Shown: positions 46,901-63,877 of the stretch, one piece after another | Numbering within the stretch: position 1 is the first letter of the stretch | Layout: every line of letters starts with the position of its first letter | Source of the DNA: Rhytidiadelphus loreus | Lineage: Eukaryota; Streptophyta; Bryopsida; Hypnales; Hylocomiaceae | Direction of reading: 5' to 3' | DNA length: 64,000 nucleotides | Assembly (NCBI GenBank): GCA_947034895.1 | Contig: OX344763.1 | Coordinates: 5,644,501 to 5,708,500, forward strand | Program-made: the position numbers and the translations under genes | The notes under the pieces: model-generated | The model's database searches: none | Seen by the model: only the letters and a program-made list of their open reading frames with translations | What the model was told of the DNA's origin: nothing

Positions 46901-48191
46901 GTAATAGTGGCCACCTAACTAATGCCAACTTTAATTAGGGGAGATTTCCCATTCCTAATTACACACATTCTGGCAATGTAGGCACTCTCTTTTCGTTCAA
47001 GAGGAGATGAACAATGATTAATTATAGCATAGTTCCCAGTGCAGTTGTGGCACGTTGTGATTGTTCTACAAGACTCTCAATATTGCAACCAACCCTTGGT
47101 TGGAAACAAGAAGGTCTATATGACTAGAGTGGGAGGAATGGAATCTTCTGTTAAAAAATTCATAGTAATTATTTTTTGAGAAATAAAAATTTGGAAAATT
47201 ATAGAAGCCTTCCAAACTCTATTTCTGCACACTGCAAAAATTTCCCCACTAAAGAAACCCACACTGCAAATATATGGAATTGCTTAAGTGCTCAAAAATG
47301 GGAAATCTCCCCAACACTACTTTTCTAAAAAAGTGTTTTAAATTGTGCACACCTATAAATTGATTAATTGACAATTACGCACAAAGAGAAGATGTACTAA
47401 GAGAATTTTTCCTATAATGTCACATCATTTATCCTCACGGTAAACCTTTGGATACGGTTTCAATTTAATCCGTTTATTTTTGGTAGTGCATATAGAAATG
47501 AAGCTATTTATATCCATGGGCTTAGATAAAAACTCAAATATCCATTCCAAATGCCACATTTAACTTCTAGACTTTTAAACTTTTAAGTAAATTATGAATA
47601 AGACATTCAAAGATCTTTAGATAATAACATTTGGAGATCTCCAAATGTTTGTATAAATATTCAAATGTTTTGTATTGATCTCCTAATATTTTGCATAGAT
47701 CTCTTGATGTTTTGCATTATCTCCAAATGACCGTTTCTATTTCTATTATTAATTTTGGACCCTTCGAAAGTCTAGAAGTAGTTAAATGTTGCAACAAAGT
47801 GGATACATTCATGTAAAAAGAGTGTTATTAACTCAAGAATTTGTACAAAATTTAGAGATTTCATCCACTATCAATTAGAAAAGGAAAATCATATCATCAA
47901 ATATTCTCTTAAAAAAATTTGATATCACAAACGAATTTTTGCTTAATAAAAATAACCCCTACCCTTGAAAACAAAGTTCAACTCATTTTGTTCTCTTACT
48001 ATCATTCTCTAGTATATTGCATATAAATACTGATTGTTTTACAAATGCAAAATGTTTTTTTGATTCTTGAACTTCAAGTACAATTTAATTTTTTGACACC
48101 TAAATCTTTTTTGAAATTTTATATGTTTTTGTTTATATTTATGTACAAATCAATAACTTACTCCAATTTCATTATAGAATAAGCTTATTTT
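46901..48191. other. AT-rich intergenic, nothing recognised
   Basis: No domain, RNA or defined repeat was found. 'gatctccaaatgtttgtat' and 'tctccaaatg' words recur around 47610-47740. Confidence 0.4.
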
Positions 48192-48327
48192 TTAACCCTT
48201 AAACAACACTTAGGTTGAAGAGTGGTCGATGGATGATGTAGAAACAAAGAATGCATATATTGGTCTAAAAATCCAAGCGTTTTCGTAACTACTTTGGTCA
48301 TGGGGTGCTTTGTCTTCTAAGGGTTAA
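48192..48327. mobile_element. Small TTAA-flanked element, 136 bp
   Basis: Begins TTAACCCTTAAACAAC and ends with the inverse of TTAACCCTTAGAAGAC. The interior 'gtagaaacaaagaatgca', 'ttggtc', 'gtaactactttggtcatggg' is shared with the copy at 52930-53091 in the opposite orientation. Non-coding. Confidence 0.6.
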
Positions 48328-49497
48328 AAATTCAAACATTACATAAGATGAATGAGATTCAAGAATTACTTTGGACATTATCCTCAAATACTTTGTTTAT
48401 GATCCTAAATGTGGACTTTGAAACATGTAACAATTAGAAATGATTCATGCTTACATGCAACACTATATTTTTACATAATTCCACATATTTATGTACAAAA
48501 GGTTGTGGTATCAAATTATCAACAAAGTCGGAGTCTTGGTCGGAGTGCATTTAGATCTAAAATATATATAGACACTCTTAAGAGAACTATTTTAGATGGA
48601 AAATAAACAATTAGCAACTTCCACTAGAACAAAAATCATCCACATACTACACAATAATTTGCATGGGAAACTATAATGGTTTGTCCTATTCATGCATGTA
48701 ATAAAATGGACTTACTCATGCTTGTAATTTTTAACAAAGAGAGGAATATTTTTACCCATTGTTTGAATATTTAAGCTATTCATGTTGAAGACTCTTAAGA
48801 AATATCATTGGTTAAAATATTTGCCCTTTGTAAGAGGTTATAACTATATGTACATTCATCTTGTAGTGTGCACTAATAGGACAAACCAATGTATTGGAAT
48901 TCATACAATTGTAGATCGACAAATAAACAAATATTAGACTATTAGCCAAATTTTCTTGTTTGAATTTTGATCATGATACTATTTTATCTTTTTAAATTAC
49001 AACCCCCAATCTCATAACAAATATTTCCAGTTAAAACTAGGCTAGGTATCATTTGTAAAATGATTTTATTTTAAGAATTTTCTAGGGGAGGACACTCCCC
49101 GCGCTTTACAAAGTGACCTGCGGCGAAAAATAGGGTGGATTTAATTCATCATAGGTAAAATTTATAAAGATTTTACATTTAAAGAAGGGGACTTAAAAAG
49201 TGACATGTCTTTTATAAGTAAAATAGATACCCGAAAATTATGGTCCATTAATTATTTTTTAAATGTAAAATAGGGGCCAAAGAATAGGATCCAAGGAATT
49301 CTATTTACTAGGTTCAGTTATGGTTATGCTACAGTACTAGTAAGATACAGGTACTATACAAATCTGAAGTATAACTACAACATATCTTGTAGTCAGTCGA
49401 TGAATGGGGTAGTTTCCATCTGTTCTGTCTGTTAAGTTTAACGACTACTGCTAGGGTTTAGGCGCGAACGATAATTTCGAGGTTGGGAGGGAGGCGC
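48328..49497. other. AT-rich intergenic, nothing recognised
   Basis: Nothing was recognised. From 49440 the base composition changes abruptly to GC-rich. Confidence 0.4.
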
Positions 49498-49770
49498 GGC
49501 AGCGTGTGTTCACGAATTTGTTTGCAAATCTGGGTGCGGTTGAGGGTTAATCACGCGATGAGTTCTCCAGCTTCTTGAGTGACGGCAGCGTGTGTTCACG
49601 AATTTGTTTGCAATCTGGGTGCGGTTGAGGGTTAATCGCGCGATCAGGGGGGCAGCTTGTTGAGTGACGGCAGCGTGTGTTCACGAATTTGTTTGCAATC
49701 TGGGTGCGGTTTAGGGTTAATCGCGCGATGAGTTCTGCTGCTTGTTGAGGGACGGCAGCGTGGAGATGGT
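49498..49770 (+). repeat. GC-rich tandem repeat, three units of about 85 bp plus a partial unit
   Basis: Units start near 49498, 49584 and 49668, each with 'ggcagcgtgtgttcacgaat', 'ttgtttgcaatctgggtgcg' and 'gagggttaatcgcgcgat'; a fourth partial start is at 49753. They lead directly into the leader of the ORF at 50460. Confidence 0.88.
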
Positions 49771-49779
49771 GTTTCCGAT

Positions 49780-50230
49780 TCGCGCGATCAGTTCTTCGGC
49801 TGAACCGTGGAGGCTGCTCTTGGGGATGGCATGCGCTTGGTTGTGGGTGCGCGATCAGATTGGTGGTGGGCTTAGGGTGAGGAGGTGAACGAAGGGGTCG
49901 GCGATTCCTTGTGCGGGGGCGCTTGCTTGTGTGTGCGCGATCACTTGTTTGTGCCCGATCAGTTGTTTGTGCGCGACCAGTTGTTTGTGCGCAATCAGTT
50001 GTGGAATTCTGTTTTGGGGTCAGCGGCGTGACAAAGGTGTTCCCGATTCCTGGTGCGGGGTTTGCTTTTGAGGGGTGCGCGATCACCGATTTCTGGCGCG
50101 GGGTTTGCTTTTGCGGGGTGCGCGATCAGTTCTGCTGGGGTGTGCAAGGTTCACCAGCGTGGAGGATGGTGTTCGGGATTGTTTTAGCTTGCTTGTTTGT
50201 GCGCGATCAATTGTGGTGGTGTGTTCAGGT
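49780..50230 (+). repeat. Dispersed 'gcgcgatca' motifs in a GC-rich leader
   Basis: 'gcgcgatcagtt', 'gtttgtgcgcgatca' and 'ggtgcgcgatca' recur about ten times at uneven spacing. The open frames over this stretch on both strands come from the repeated words and have no recognisable domain. Confidence 0.65.
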
Positions 50231-50459
50231 CGGCGGCGTCACGGAGTGCGGGTGTTGTTCGTGTGTTCGTTTGTGCGGGTGTGTTTTCTGCTAGTGTGTT
50301 CACGACGGTGCTGGGGAATCTTCGGGCGGGGGTTCTGTATGCCTGCGATTTGTTCTGGACTCGTGTTCACGGCACGGCAGCGTGACGAAGGTGTTTGCTC
50401 TTGCTTGTGGAGGGGTTGTTTGGGTTTAGGGTTGTTTGCAGCGGTACTTGTTGAACGAG

Positions 50460-51350
50460 ATGGCGACTTCTATCAAGCTATGGACTATGGAGGAAGACTT
50501 CGGTGTTGCAACTCTGTACAGCAAGGTGAAGGTTTCAGCCGATGAAACCTACGCGTCTTTGAGGCTGCGTCTGGAGGACAAAGCGGCGCTCGAATGGCCA
50601 TTCGAATTCTGGGACAACGATGATCAAATCAGAGTTCCGCAGAGGATGGAATCCTTCAGCGACATGCCTGGACATGTTTATGTGCTGCCCCTGCGTGCTG
50701 CGGGCGAAGACAGATCTTCCAAGCGACAGCGCGTGGATGATGCCGATGCGGGTATCGACGCGCTCCCTGAAGACGGAAACTGCGTGGACATCCGCAAAGA
50801 ATCTGAAGAACTTGCTGTCCCAGATGTGGATCCTACTGGGAACTCGAGGGCTACTGTGACATCGGGAGTCACTGAGTCTTTGGAGCACCAGCTAAATTCT
50901 ACTCTTATTGGCGAGGACATCTGGAAGCGGTATCTCGAACAGCTGGAGAGGACGAAGCGGGAATTGCAGAGCGCCTCCTTAGAAGACAATCGGTGGTTTT
51001 TGAGGACCATTGACATCAATGGACTCGGGGTTGTGAAGATTTTCTGCTGTGAATGCAAAAAGGAGGTTGGAGGGGGGAGCGGTAAGCATGAGAAGAGCAA
51101 CATTCAGAATCTTTTTAACAATTTCAGAACCAAGCACTTGCTCAGCTCAGTTGAAGTGCTTCTTCAAGTGCAACCGGTTGGCCCTAAACCAAATGCTATT
51201 CCTTATGCAATTTTTTTGAATGCATGTGCACATCTTGGGGCTCTTGTAGAGCTGAAAGTAGAGCTGAAAGGAGGACTTCAGTCACATTTGTGTGTGAGGG
51301 ATGCACTTGTTCACATGTATTGGAAGTGTGGCATCTTTTTTGATGCATGA
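50460..51350 (+). CDS. Unrecognised protein with BED-like finger, C-terminus derived from a PPR repeat
   Basis: A single open frame of 296 codons starts at the ATG at 50460 (MATSIKLWTMEEDFGVATLY). Residues 1 to about 80 form an ordered-looking domain (ubiquitin/PB1-like in pattern: short strands, LRLRLEDKAALEWPFEFW). Residues 85-165 are acidic with a small KRQR cluster; 165-190 are helical. At about 198-230 there is IFCCECKKEVGGGSGKH...NLFNNFRTKHL, like a BED-type finger. From about 235 the text changes to GPKPNAIPYAIFLNACAHLGALVE...SHLCVRDALVHMYWKCG, clearly PPR-like (PLS type). After the stop, SVITWNVMIGGFAEHG (about 51411-51460) is a further PPR piece. The junction near 51140 suggests a rearrangement. 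I do not know the N-terminal family; it may be lineage-specific. Real coding status is likely for the first part. Confidence 0.55.
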   Translation: MATSIKLWTMEEDFGVATLYSKVKVSADETYASLRLRLEDKAALEWPFEFWDNDDQIRVPQRMESFSDMPGHVYVLPLRAAGEDRSSKRQRVDDADAGIDALPEDGNCVDIRKESEELAVPDVDPTGNSRATVTSGVTESLEHQLNSTLIGEDIWKRYLEQLERTKRELQSASLEDNRWFLRTIDINGLGVVKIFCCECKKEVGGGSGKHEKSNIQNLFNNFRTKHLLSSVEVLLQVQPVGPKPNAIPYAIFLNACAHLGALVELKVELKGGLQSHLCVRDALVHMYWKCGIFFDA

Positions 51351-51490
51351 CTGTTTTCTGAGAGGCTGCTGGTTTTGTCAATCAGACTTGTGACTTGTGA
51401 TTTATGGGGTGCAGTGTAATCACTTGGAATGTGATGATTGGTGGATTTGCAGAACATGGTTGTAGGAGTGAAGGAGCTGATCACTTCTCC
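51351..51490 (+). pseudogene. PPR repeat relic continuing the chimeric ORF
   Basis: In another frame downstream of the stop, SVITWNVMIGGFAEHGCRSEGA matches the 'VV(T/S)W..MI.G.A.HG' repeat of plant PPR proteins and follows the 'LVHMYWKCG' repeat in the proper order. A frameshift and stop lie between the two pieces. Confidence 0.6.
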
Positions 51491-51607
51491 AATTGGTTTG
51501 GGGTGACTATGAGTCTCATGTACAAGTAGACATTTGTGTCATAGACTCTAAATTTTTTTTCACATGTGTTGGATGGCTTAGAACTGCAGCTTGTTGCCAT
51601 AGTTCTT

Positions 51608-51745
51608 GTAAATGATTTGTAATGTTGTGTTTTTTAACACCTTTAGTACATTAAACTCTTTCATTACTTTTTCATTTGTAATGTTTGTGTTTTTTAATAC
51701 ATTTTGTACATTAAACTCTTTCATTACTTTGTCATTTGTAATGTC
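51608..51745. repeat. Two tandem copies of about 63 bp
   Basis: 'tttgtaatgtt' + 'gtgttttttaa' + 'acattaaactctttcattac' occurs twice, and a third start ('tcatttgtaatgtcttgc') follows. Confidence 0.8.
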
Positions 51746-52129
51746 TTGCTTTTATTTAGCATTTGTGCATGTATTTGTCTTCAAGTATGCATTCTAATGT
51801 AAACACATCCATTTTTTGCCTTAAAGTTGAATCTTGTGGGTGTACAGGGCATATCTTGTCACTTTAATTCTCATTACTTGTTAAATTAGTTTTGTTCTTT
51901 ATAAAGAAAATAGCCTCCAATAAATTCAGCCTATGTACGTATTATAAGTAAAGATAGGCATGATAATATGGGCTCTAGGGGGGTTTATAAGTAATTATAG
52001 GGGCCTGAAAATTCAAAAAAATAAATAAATACCCCCCCTAAAAATACCCCAGCGCCGCACGTGGTATCCAGAAAATACGAAGAGTGTCCCCCCCGTGAGA
52101 ATTTTCAATTCTAGGAATTTTTTGAACTA

Positions 52130-52232
52130 ATTTCTTTTTAAATTCAAGAAATCAAGCTAAAAATTGAGATTACAAGAACCTACCTAAACTTCCATTTGTC
52201 CCATGGGAACAAATATTCCTTTAGAAATTAAG
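52130..52232. mobile_element. TTAA-type element, right-end fragment
   Basis: 'aaaaattgagattacaagaacctacctaa', 'ccatttgtccc' and 'cctttagaaattaa' are colinear with the last 100 bp of copy C (38860-38959), with several changes. Only the right end is preserved. Confidence 0.55.
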
Positions 52233-52394
52233 GTAGGATGTCCATAAGCATGTTTCTAAGTATTGACCATCTTTGAAGGTTGTTGGAAAAACTCAGTATA
52301 TTTTTGAGTACATCTTTTATATTTAAAATCTAAATTTTCTATATTCAATGATATGTAACAAATATGTTTGTGTATATGACATTATCATACCTTT

Positions 52395-52905
52395 TTAACC
52401 TCTAAAGTCCCAAGGCCTTTTTTCATCGAATTCCATTCAAAACTACCATTTGGCTTTGAATCTTTGTAGCTTAAAATCTTTGCACAACACATGTTGAATT
52501 ATAGAAATTTTAAATTTTAAATTGAATTGACTAAAGTCTAGGAAAAAATTTCAAAGAAAACACACTTAATATTCATTCTTTCGAAATTTGTTAAATAAGT
52601 AGAAATAGGTTTAAGATTGAATGAAAAACTAAATCATTAATAGCTCTAAGATGGAATTGAAACACAATAATCCCAATAGTAAGATTGTTCCAACAAGAAA
52701 ACTTCACCCTATCAAATATTTTTTTTGAAAAATTGTCAAAATTACATTAAAAAATGAAACTTATAACTTATTTTTTCAAGAAGATGCTAGGATTGTCCAA
52801 AAAACAAGATTGTTTGTAACTTTCTCATCACTAGTCCAAATAGAATGAATCAAATCTTTTCATATAGATAGAAATACTTTCTATGAGAAATAAAAATTTG
52901 AAAAT
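52395..52905. mobile_element. TTAA-type element, left part, copy D
   Basis: Starts TTAACCTCTAAAGTCCCAAGG and follows copy C through 'tttaatagctctaa', 'gattgttcca', 'ttattttttcaagaagatgc' and 'aaaacaagattgtttgtaac'; the right end is missing. Together with 52130-52232 it could be one rearranged copy or two truncated ones. Confidence 0.65.
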
Positions 52906-52929
52906 TTGACCAGCTTGTCATTATAGGGT

Positions 52930-53091
52930 TTGACATGGCTCCCCATGACCAAGGTAGTTACCAAAATGCTTGTATTATTGGACCAAGAGGTGCATTCTTT
53001 GTTTCTGCAGTGAACAGTCAAAGTCATTCATTCAAAATCATTCATTCATCAGTCACTTTTTGGCCTCGTCGTTCTTCAAGGGTTAACACGT
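52930..53091 (-). mobile_element. Small TTAA-flanked element, second copy
   Basis: On the minus strand it begins TTAACCCTTGAAGAACG and continues 'gcagaaacaaagaatgca', 'cttggtcc', 'gtaactaccttggtcatggg', colinear with 48192-48327. The other border is not clear. Confidence 0.55.
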
Positions 53092-53911
53092 CTGCTTGAC
53101 AGTCATAATCTGCACTTCGGTTGATAATAAGGTCTTCTAAGTGCCGTAGAATTTCGAAAACAGAGCAATTTCGTGTTAAGGAATTTCGTGTAAACAACCT
53201 TGAGAATAAATTCGTGTCAAAAAAGGAACACTGTTTGCAACGAAGATAATGACAATGTCATATTGGAACCCTTCTGTAGGAGAACAACTATGGGAGACTG
53301 TCAGCATGCAGACTTGTTCTTGCAATATTGCTTTCAATTGGTGAATATACTACAACAATTACCTAAGTCCCATTGCATCAATGTCCGCATCAATAACCGA
53401 GTAAATACCTGCTTGGATAAGTATCACCTGCCAAACACTCGTTGATTCCTTGTGACTACCTGGAATCTGCACACTTCTTATTCATCTTACACCCTACCAA
53501 CCATTCCGTCAAACCCTATAATTAATTGTCTTGGACTATCTTGGGGGCGAATTGAAGGAGATTCACATCAAAATGGAGAGTGCACTTCATACCTGTAACC
53601 CCGAAACTGGACCATCCTAGCCTAACATAATGCACACGGTCAATTTCTATCAGGTCTGCAAGCTCCAGAAGAACCAGTTCTCTTCAATACCCACCCCCGT
53701 CCCCTCTTCACACATCTTTCTATTTGCACAACCCAGCTTGTAAGAATATCTTCCGTCTCAGAGCACACCATAGACATCTTTAAACGTGTTTGAACGTCGC
53801 AAACACATACTGGAACAGCTGCGTCTTCACAAATTATTGTTTGTTGAGGTTTTGAGAGCAACCACAGGCCAGGTAGCGACTTGAACCTAAGTGCAGAGAT
53901 TCGCAGTGCAC

Positions 53912-59472
<5,561 letters not shown>

Positions 59473-60700
59473 CTTTCACCCTTGCACGATTCAGTCTCTT
59501 TAATGAATTCTCCCTCCCTGACACATGCTCCAGGGCATGCATTGAAGAAAAACAAATCGACAGTTATAGTTGACAAGGGTAGAGCTACTACCCTAGGCAC
59601 AGACCTCCTATCACATTAGCCTGCTTTGTTCCTTTCCCCTCCCCATGCCTGGCGCACCCCGCAATTGGTAACAATCCCGAGATTGGCAGATCTTCTTAAA
59701 TCTGTTATAACTACAGTGATCGCAGCAAATTGCACAACCTCCAACACGGATTGCTGGAAACCCTAGCTCAGTCAACTAAGCCTCCAATGCTCCTCGTACG
59801 CATCGCCACTCCACAATTATCCTCCGTTTACAGTGCGCGAATTCCTCCAAGAACCTCACTCATCTCCACCTCCGAATTACCAAAACCTCAAAAGTCGCCT
59901 ACACTCGAACACTAACCTTGCCACCAGCACACTCCAATCGCCAGTCTTCAACTCCAACTCAGGTCAACAGCGATACCAAGGGAACCTATATTGAAAACAG
60001 AAAAAGATATATCTCCCAAGCTCAACACAATTCATAAACTCCATGACATGACTTGAACATTAACTTCTGCACAAGGTAAAAAAAAAGAGCCTAAAACCGA
60101 CACAGACAAAAATCCTCAACTCTACTTCCTTCGATTTCTCTACCTCTGCGCTCTATTCACCAAAATTCCAGTCCAGACCGCAAATTCACACCAAAGCTCA
60201 CGCAATCAGTCGCCAAACCCCGTCCTCTCCCCCGCAGGCTCGGAATCAGCGCTGACAACTCCAATCCGGCTCAAATTACGCACGAAAAGTTTCAATCGAG
60301 AGCTGCAGAAGTGAAGCTCAAGAAGAGGAAGGTGAACCTCGTCGCGATGAGGCTCACTGAGGTGTAGAACGAGAAGAGACGAGCGAGGGTACAGAACAGA
60401 GGGGAGAGGAGACAGTCAAGACAGGGAGCGGGGAAGACGAAGGAGACCTGCGGAGAAGGAAGGAAGGAAGGAGGGCGCGGTAATAGGGTGGGTGGGAGGC
60501 CGGGGGAAGCGACGGGCCGGGTCAGAAGCCGACTGACCCGGCCCCCGCGGGGTCCATCGAAGGAATACCAGGGCTGATGCTGCTACGTGTCGGAAGCTCA
60601 CGGGCTGACCGGTGCCAGCACGGCAAGGCAAGGCAGCCACGGAGGTATAGGTGAAGGTATTCCCGCTCGTTTTTCCCTTTTAATTTTTGTCTCTGATTTT
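59473..60700 (-). promoter_or_regulatory. Presumed 5' leader and promoter of GDH
   Basis: A pyrimidine-rich stretch (59490-60230) and a GC-rich island (about 60210-60640, with 'gggcgcgg', 'gggccggg', 'ccccgcgg') precede the GDH start. After 60700 the sequence returns to AT-rich DNA. This looks like a transcription start region with a leader exon, possibly with a leader intron; exact boundaries cannot be read off. No convincing protein frame lies here. Confidence 0.4.
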
Positions 60701-61669
60701 TCTTCCAAAGTTTGTGTTGTGGATGATGAATAGAGTGTTCCAAGGCAATGTTTTGTCCAATTAATTTTTCATTAATTCAAATTAATATTTGAATCTTTAA
60801 AAACAACATTCTTCTAAATCCTCTAAAACCAATTGGATGAAATTTTGGTAAATACAATATGTATTCATACAAAGATATAAGCAAAAATGTGTCAAAGGTT
60901 CAAATAAATTTTGACAGTCAAAAGATTAAGCAATCCATATTTTTTGTGTCTTGATGTAAGTCAAAAGGGAATTCAAAGATTCATTTAGTATTCATTTTTT
61001 TGAACAAAGTATGAATAAATAATGATTTTTCAAAATACTATACATGATTGCACCAAAAATTGACCCTTGGCTCATAAAGATAGAGGTTGCACACATTCCG
61101 CAAGAATTTGTATGGGTTGATTTTAGATTATGATGCAATTTCATGTACTTACTTTATTCATTCCAATTGGGAATTTCTTGTAGTGTAAAGAATAATCCAA
61201 AAGGTTCAATATTTGTTTATTTGGAACAAATGGGGGATCCCATCACAAAGTCAAATAAACAAAAATAAATTATTCCCATCCAAGTAGGCAAATGCTAAAT
61301 AAGGCTCAACCTCTAGTGAAATTTCCAATCTTTTAAACACATTTTTTTGGTATAAAATACACATTTCCTTCACTTTTCTCTTCAAAGAATCCATAATCTC
61401 AAATTGCCACACCAGCATCTTAACAAAGGTTCTACGATTTCTAGAAAAAAATGTCATTTTTGACAACTAAAAACACAAAAAACTTTGTCCTCTTAGCAAT
61501 GCAAATTAAACCATAGGTGCTACTCTTAAGGTAGTTTACTGTAGAAGCAACCATACTCTAAAAGTGAACAAGATACAGAGGTACATTTTTCTTTCTTCAA
61601 TGTACGAACAATGTATATTTTAGGAAATGGTCACTTTTAGTAACAATTCCATTTCAACTTCAAAAATTT
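60701..61669. other. AT-rich intergenic, nothing recognised
   Basis: No domain, RNA or defined repeat was found. Confidence 0.4.
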
Positions 61670-62480
61670 GTAACTAATTCCACAAAGGTCCAAAACGTAT
61701 GAAACAACTTGGATTAGATGCCAATTCCATTTTTCTTCTTACATAAACTTACTCAAAAATTGTTTCAAGGAGTTTAGTTTCCCCCCAAAGGCTAAAATGG
61801 TTGCTTTAAGAGTAGATTAAAACTAATTCATAACTAATTCCACAAAGGTACAAAACATACAAAACAACTTGGGTATGATGCCAATTCCATTTTTTTTCCT
61901 ACAAAAATTCACATAAAATTGTTTCAAAAGGAGTTTATCTTCCCCCGAAAAGGCAATCAACTCTTAAATGATCGCTTTAAGACTTCAAATTGTAACTAAT
62001 TCATAATTAATTCCACAAAGGTCCAAAACATACAAAACGACTTGGGTACGATGCCAATTCCATTTTCCTTCCTACAAAAATTCACAGAAAATGGTTTGAA
62101 GGAGTTTAGCTTCCCCTGAAAAGGCAATCAACTCTTAAATGATCGCTTTAAGAATGCAAATTGTAACTAACTCGTAACTAATTCCACAGAGGTCCAAAAC
62201 ATACAAAACGACTTGGGTTACAATGCCAATTCCATTTTTCTTCCTACAAAAATTCACTGAAAATCGTTTCAAAGGAGTTTATCTTCCCCCGAAAAGGCAA
62301 TCAACTCTTAAATGATCGCTTTAAGACTGCAAATTGTAACTAATTCATAACTAATTCCACAAAGGTCCAAAACATATGAAACGACTTGGGTACGATGCCA
62401 ATTCCATTTTCCTTCCTACAAAAATTCACAGAAAAATGTTTCAAACGAGATTAGCTTCCCCCGAAAAGGCAATCAACTCT
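61670..62480. repeat. Tandem repeat, five units of 160-173 bp
   Basis: Each unit has 'aactaattccacaaaggtcc', 'acgacttgggtacgatgcca', 'attccatttt', 'cctacaaaaattcaca', 'gtttagcttccccgaaaa' and 'gcaatcaactcttaaatgat'. Unit starts (at 'cacaaagg') lie near 61681, 61841, 62014, 62185 and 62358. The first unit is the most diverged, the last three are very similar. Non-coding. Confidence 0.9.
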
Positions 62481-63231
62481 AATTTAAATGGTCGCTTTTA
62501 AGAGCAGACTCTTCTACTACTTTAACTTCACTTCAAGCTTTAGTTCCACTGTTACAGACACAGAGTACAACCAGGAGTTTGAACTCGGCGATCGACGACA
62601 CGATCCTGGAGTCCTGGAGTCCTGGAGTCCCGCCCGTCTTTTCTTCGATTCCAGATCGATTCCAAATCGATTCCACAGTACCTTCACTTCAGTTCGTCCG
62701 CTTGCATTTACCAAACCACCAAAGAATGTTAATCGTACTTTCCACAGTCAGCAATTAATGTCTTGTACTGTCCATCACGGAAGCTAGCTTACATGCCTGC
62801 CTGTGCCTGCCTGCGCCTGCCTGCGGATTGTTTATCATAAACTGAGCTTCAATTCCCAGCTAGAGCTCCGACTTCCGTGAATTTGTGACACATGCTGTGG
62901 AAAGGATGGCTTGTCTGGGGCTGCCGGCTAGCTGGTTGAATCGGTCTTCCGGCTAAGCTTCTCTTTCGGTGGTCAATGCCTAGTCCATGCACTCTAAGGT
63001 AGTTGGAGAATGACACATCGACAGCTTCACACACAGGCACAGGACTCATCAGGACTCAGGAGAGGAGAGGAGGGAGTCCTCAAAAGTTGGAGTATTTGTT
63101 TTTTGTTTTTTTGGAAAAGCTAGTATCGATCAAAACTAATCATCGAGGGAATTGGAAAACATTGCAAGGAGAATGGGTTATGGTTATGAGGTACAGCACA
63201 AGTGGAATATTGTGCTTTAATTTCAATTTCT
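62481..63231. other. Less AT-rich intergenic stretch, no gene recognised
   Basis: Contains short direct repeats ('cctggagt' three times at about 62602-62630, 'atcgattcca' at 62643-62675, 'cctgcctg' at 62793-62822). A 99-codon frame (62488-62787) has no recognisable domain. Confidence 0.4.
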
Positions 63232-63268
63232 TTTAAAATAAAATAAAATAAAATAAAATAAAATAAAA
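63232..63268. repeat. (aaaat)n microsatellite
   Basis: Seven consecutive AAAAT-type units. Confidence 0.95.
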
Positions 63269-63409
63269 CTTTTTTTAAAATGTAATCGAATTAGAAGTAA
63301 AGATAAGCTGTTTGCACCAGTGAGGCTAAGATTTGCAAGATTCTGTAGAAGCTGGAGTGAGAATCCTTTGGGGGTCATTTGGTACAAATTTCATGAATTT
63401 TTGAATTTT

Positions 63410-63737
63410 TTTTTAATAGCATTAGAAGAGATTTCAGGATTTTAAGGGCCGTTTCAGGGCCGTTCCCGGCGCTGTTCCCCCGGCAGTAAAAGAACGCCAC
63501 TGTCAGATTTTTTTTTTTTGAAAAATAAAAATAAAAAATAAAAAATTTAAGTCCTTAAACTGAGAAACAAAGTTAAATTAAATTTATTTTTTTATTTTTT
63601 TATTTTCGAAAAATCTGACCTGTCCGTCTCTCGGCCAAGTCAGCACAGGCCGGGAACAATGGATATCGACGGTTCTCGAGGGGGTTTCAAGTTGGGAACT
63701 CGCAGCCTTCCCCGAAAGCCAAATCACATGTAATGGT
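63410..63737. mobile_element. MITE with CATTA ends, copy 3
   Basis: Begins CATTAGAAGAGATTTCAGG and ends with the inverse of CATTACATGTGATTTGG. The interior is colinear with 17445-17790 ('ctgtcagattttttttt', 'aatttaagtccttaaac', 'cggccaagtcagcacagg', 'gggaactcgcag'). Non-coding. Confidence 0.65.
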
Positions 63738-63877
63738 ATTGATTGTTGGCTGAAATATGACTCGAATATTCCTGGTTATTAAGTTTATAATTCACTCCAA
63801 AAATCTCCAGAAGTTTGTAGTAACAGTGAAAACCAAATTTTTGTGTAATTCTGTACATAGGGTGTGGTCATATGACC

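Noticed and set aside
49547..50086. 179-codon minus-strand frame with QTT.RAQT repeats
   Set aside because: Produced by the GC-rich tandem words on the other strand; no ATG-led conserved protein.
49911..50545. Cys/Val-rich plus-strand frames before the 50460 ORF
   Set aside because: Repeat-derived, with no domain; the frame starting at 50460 shows the better protein-like composition.
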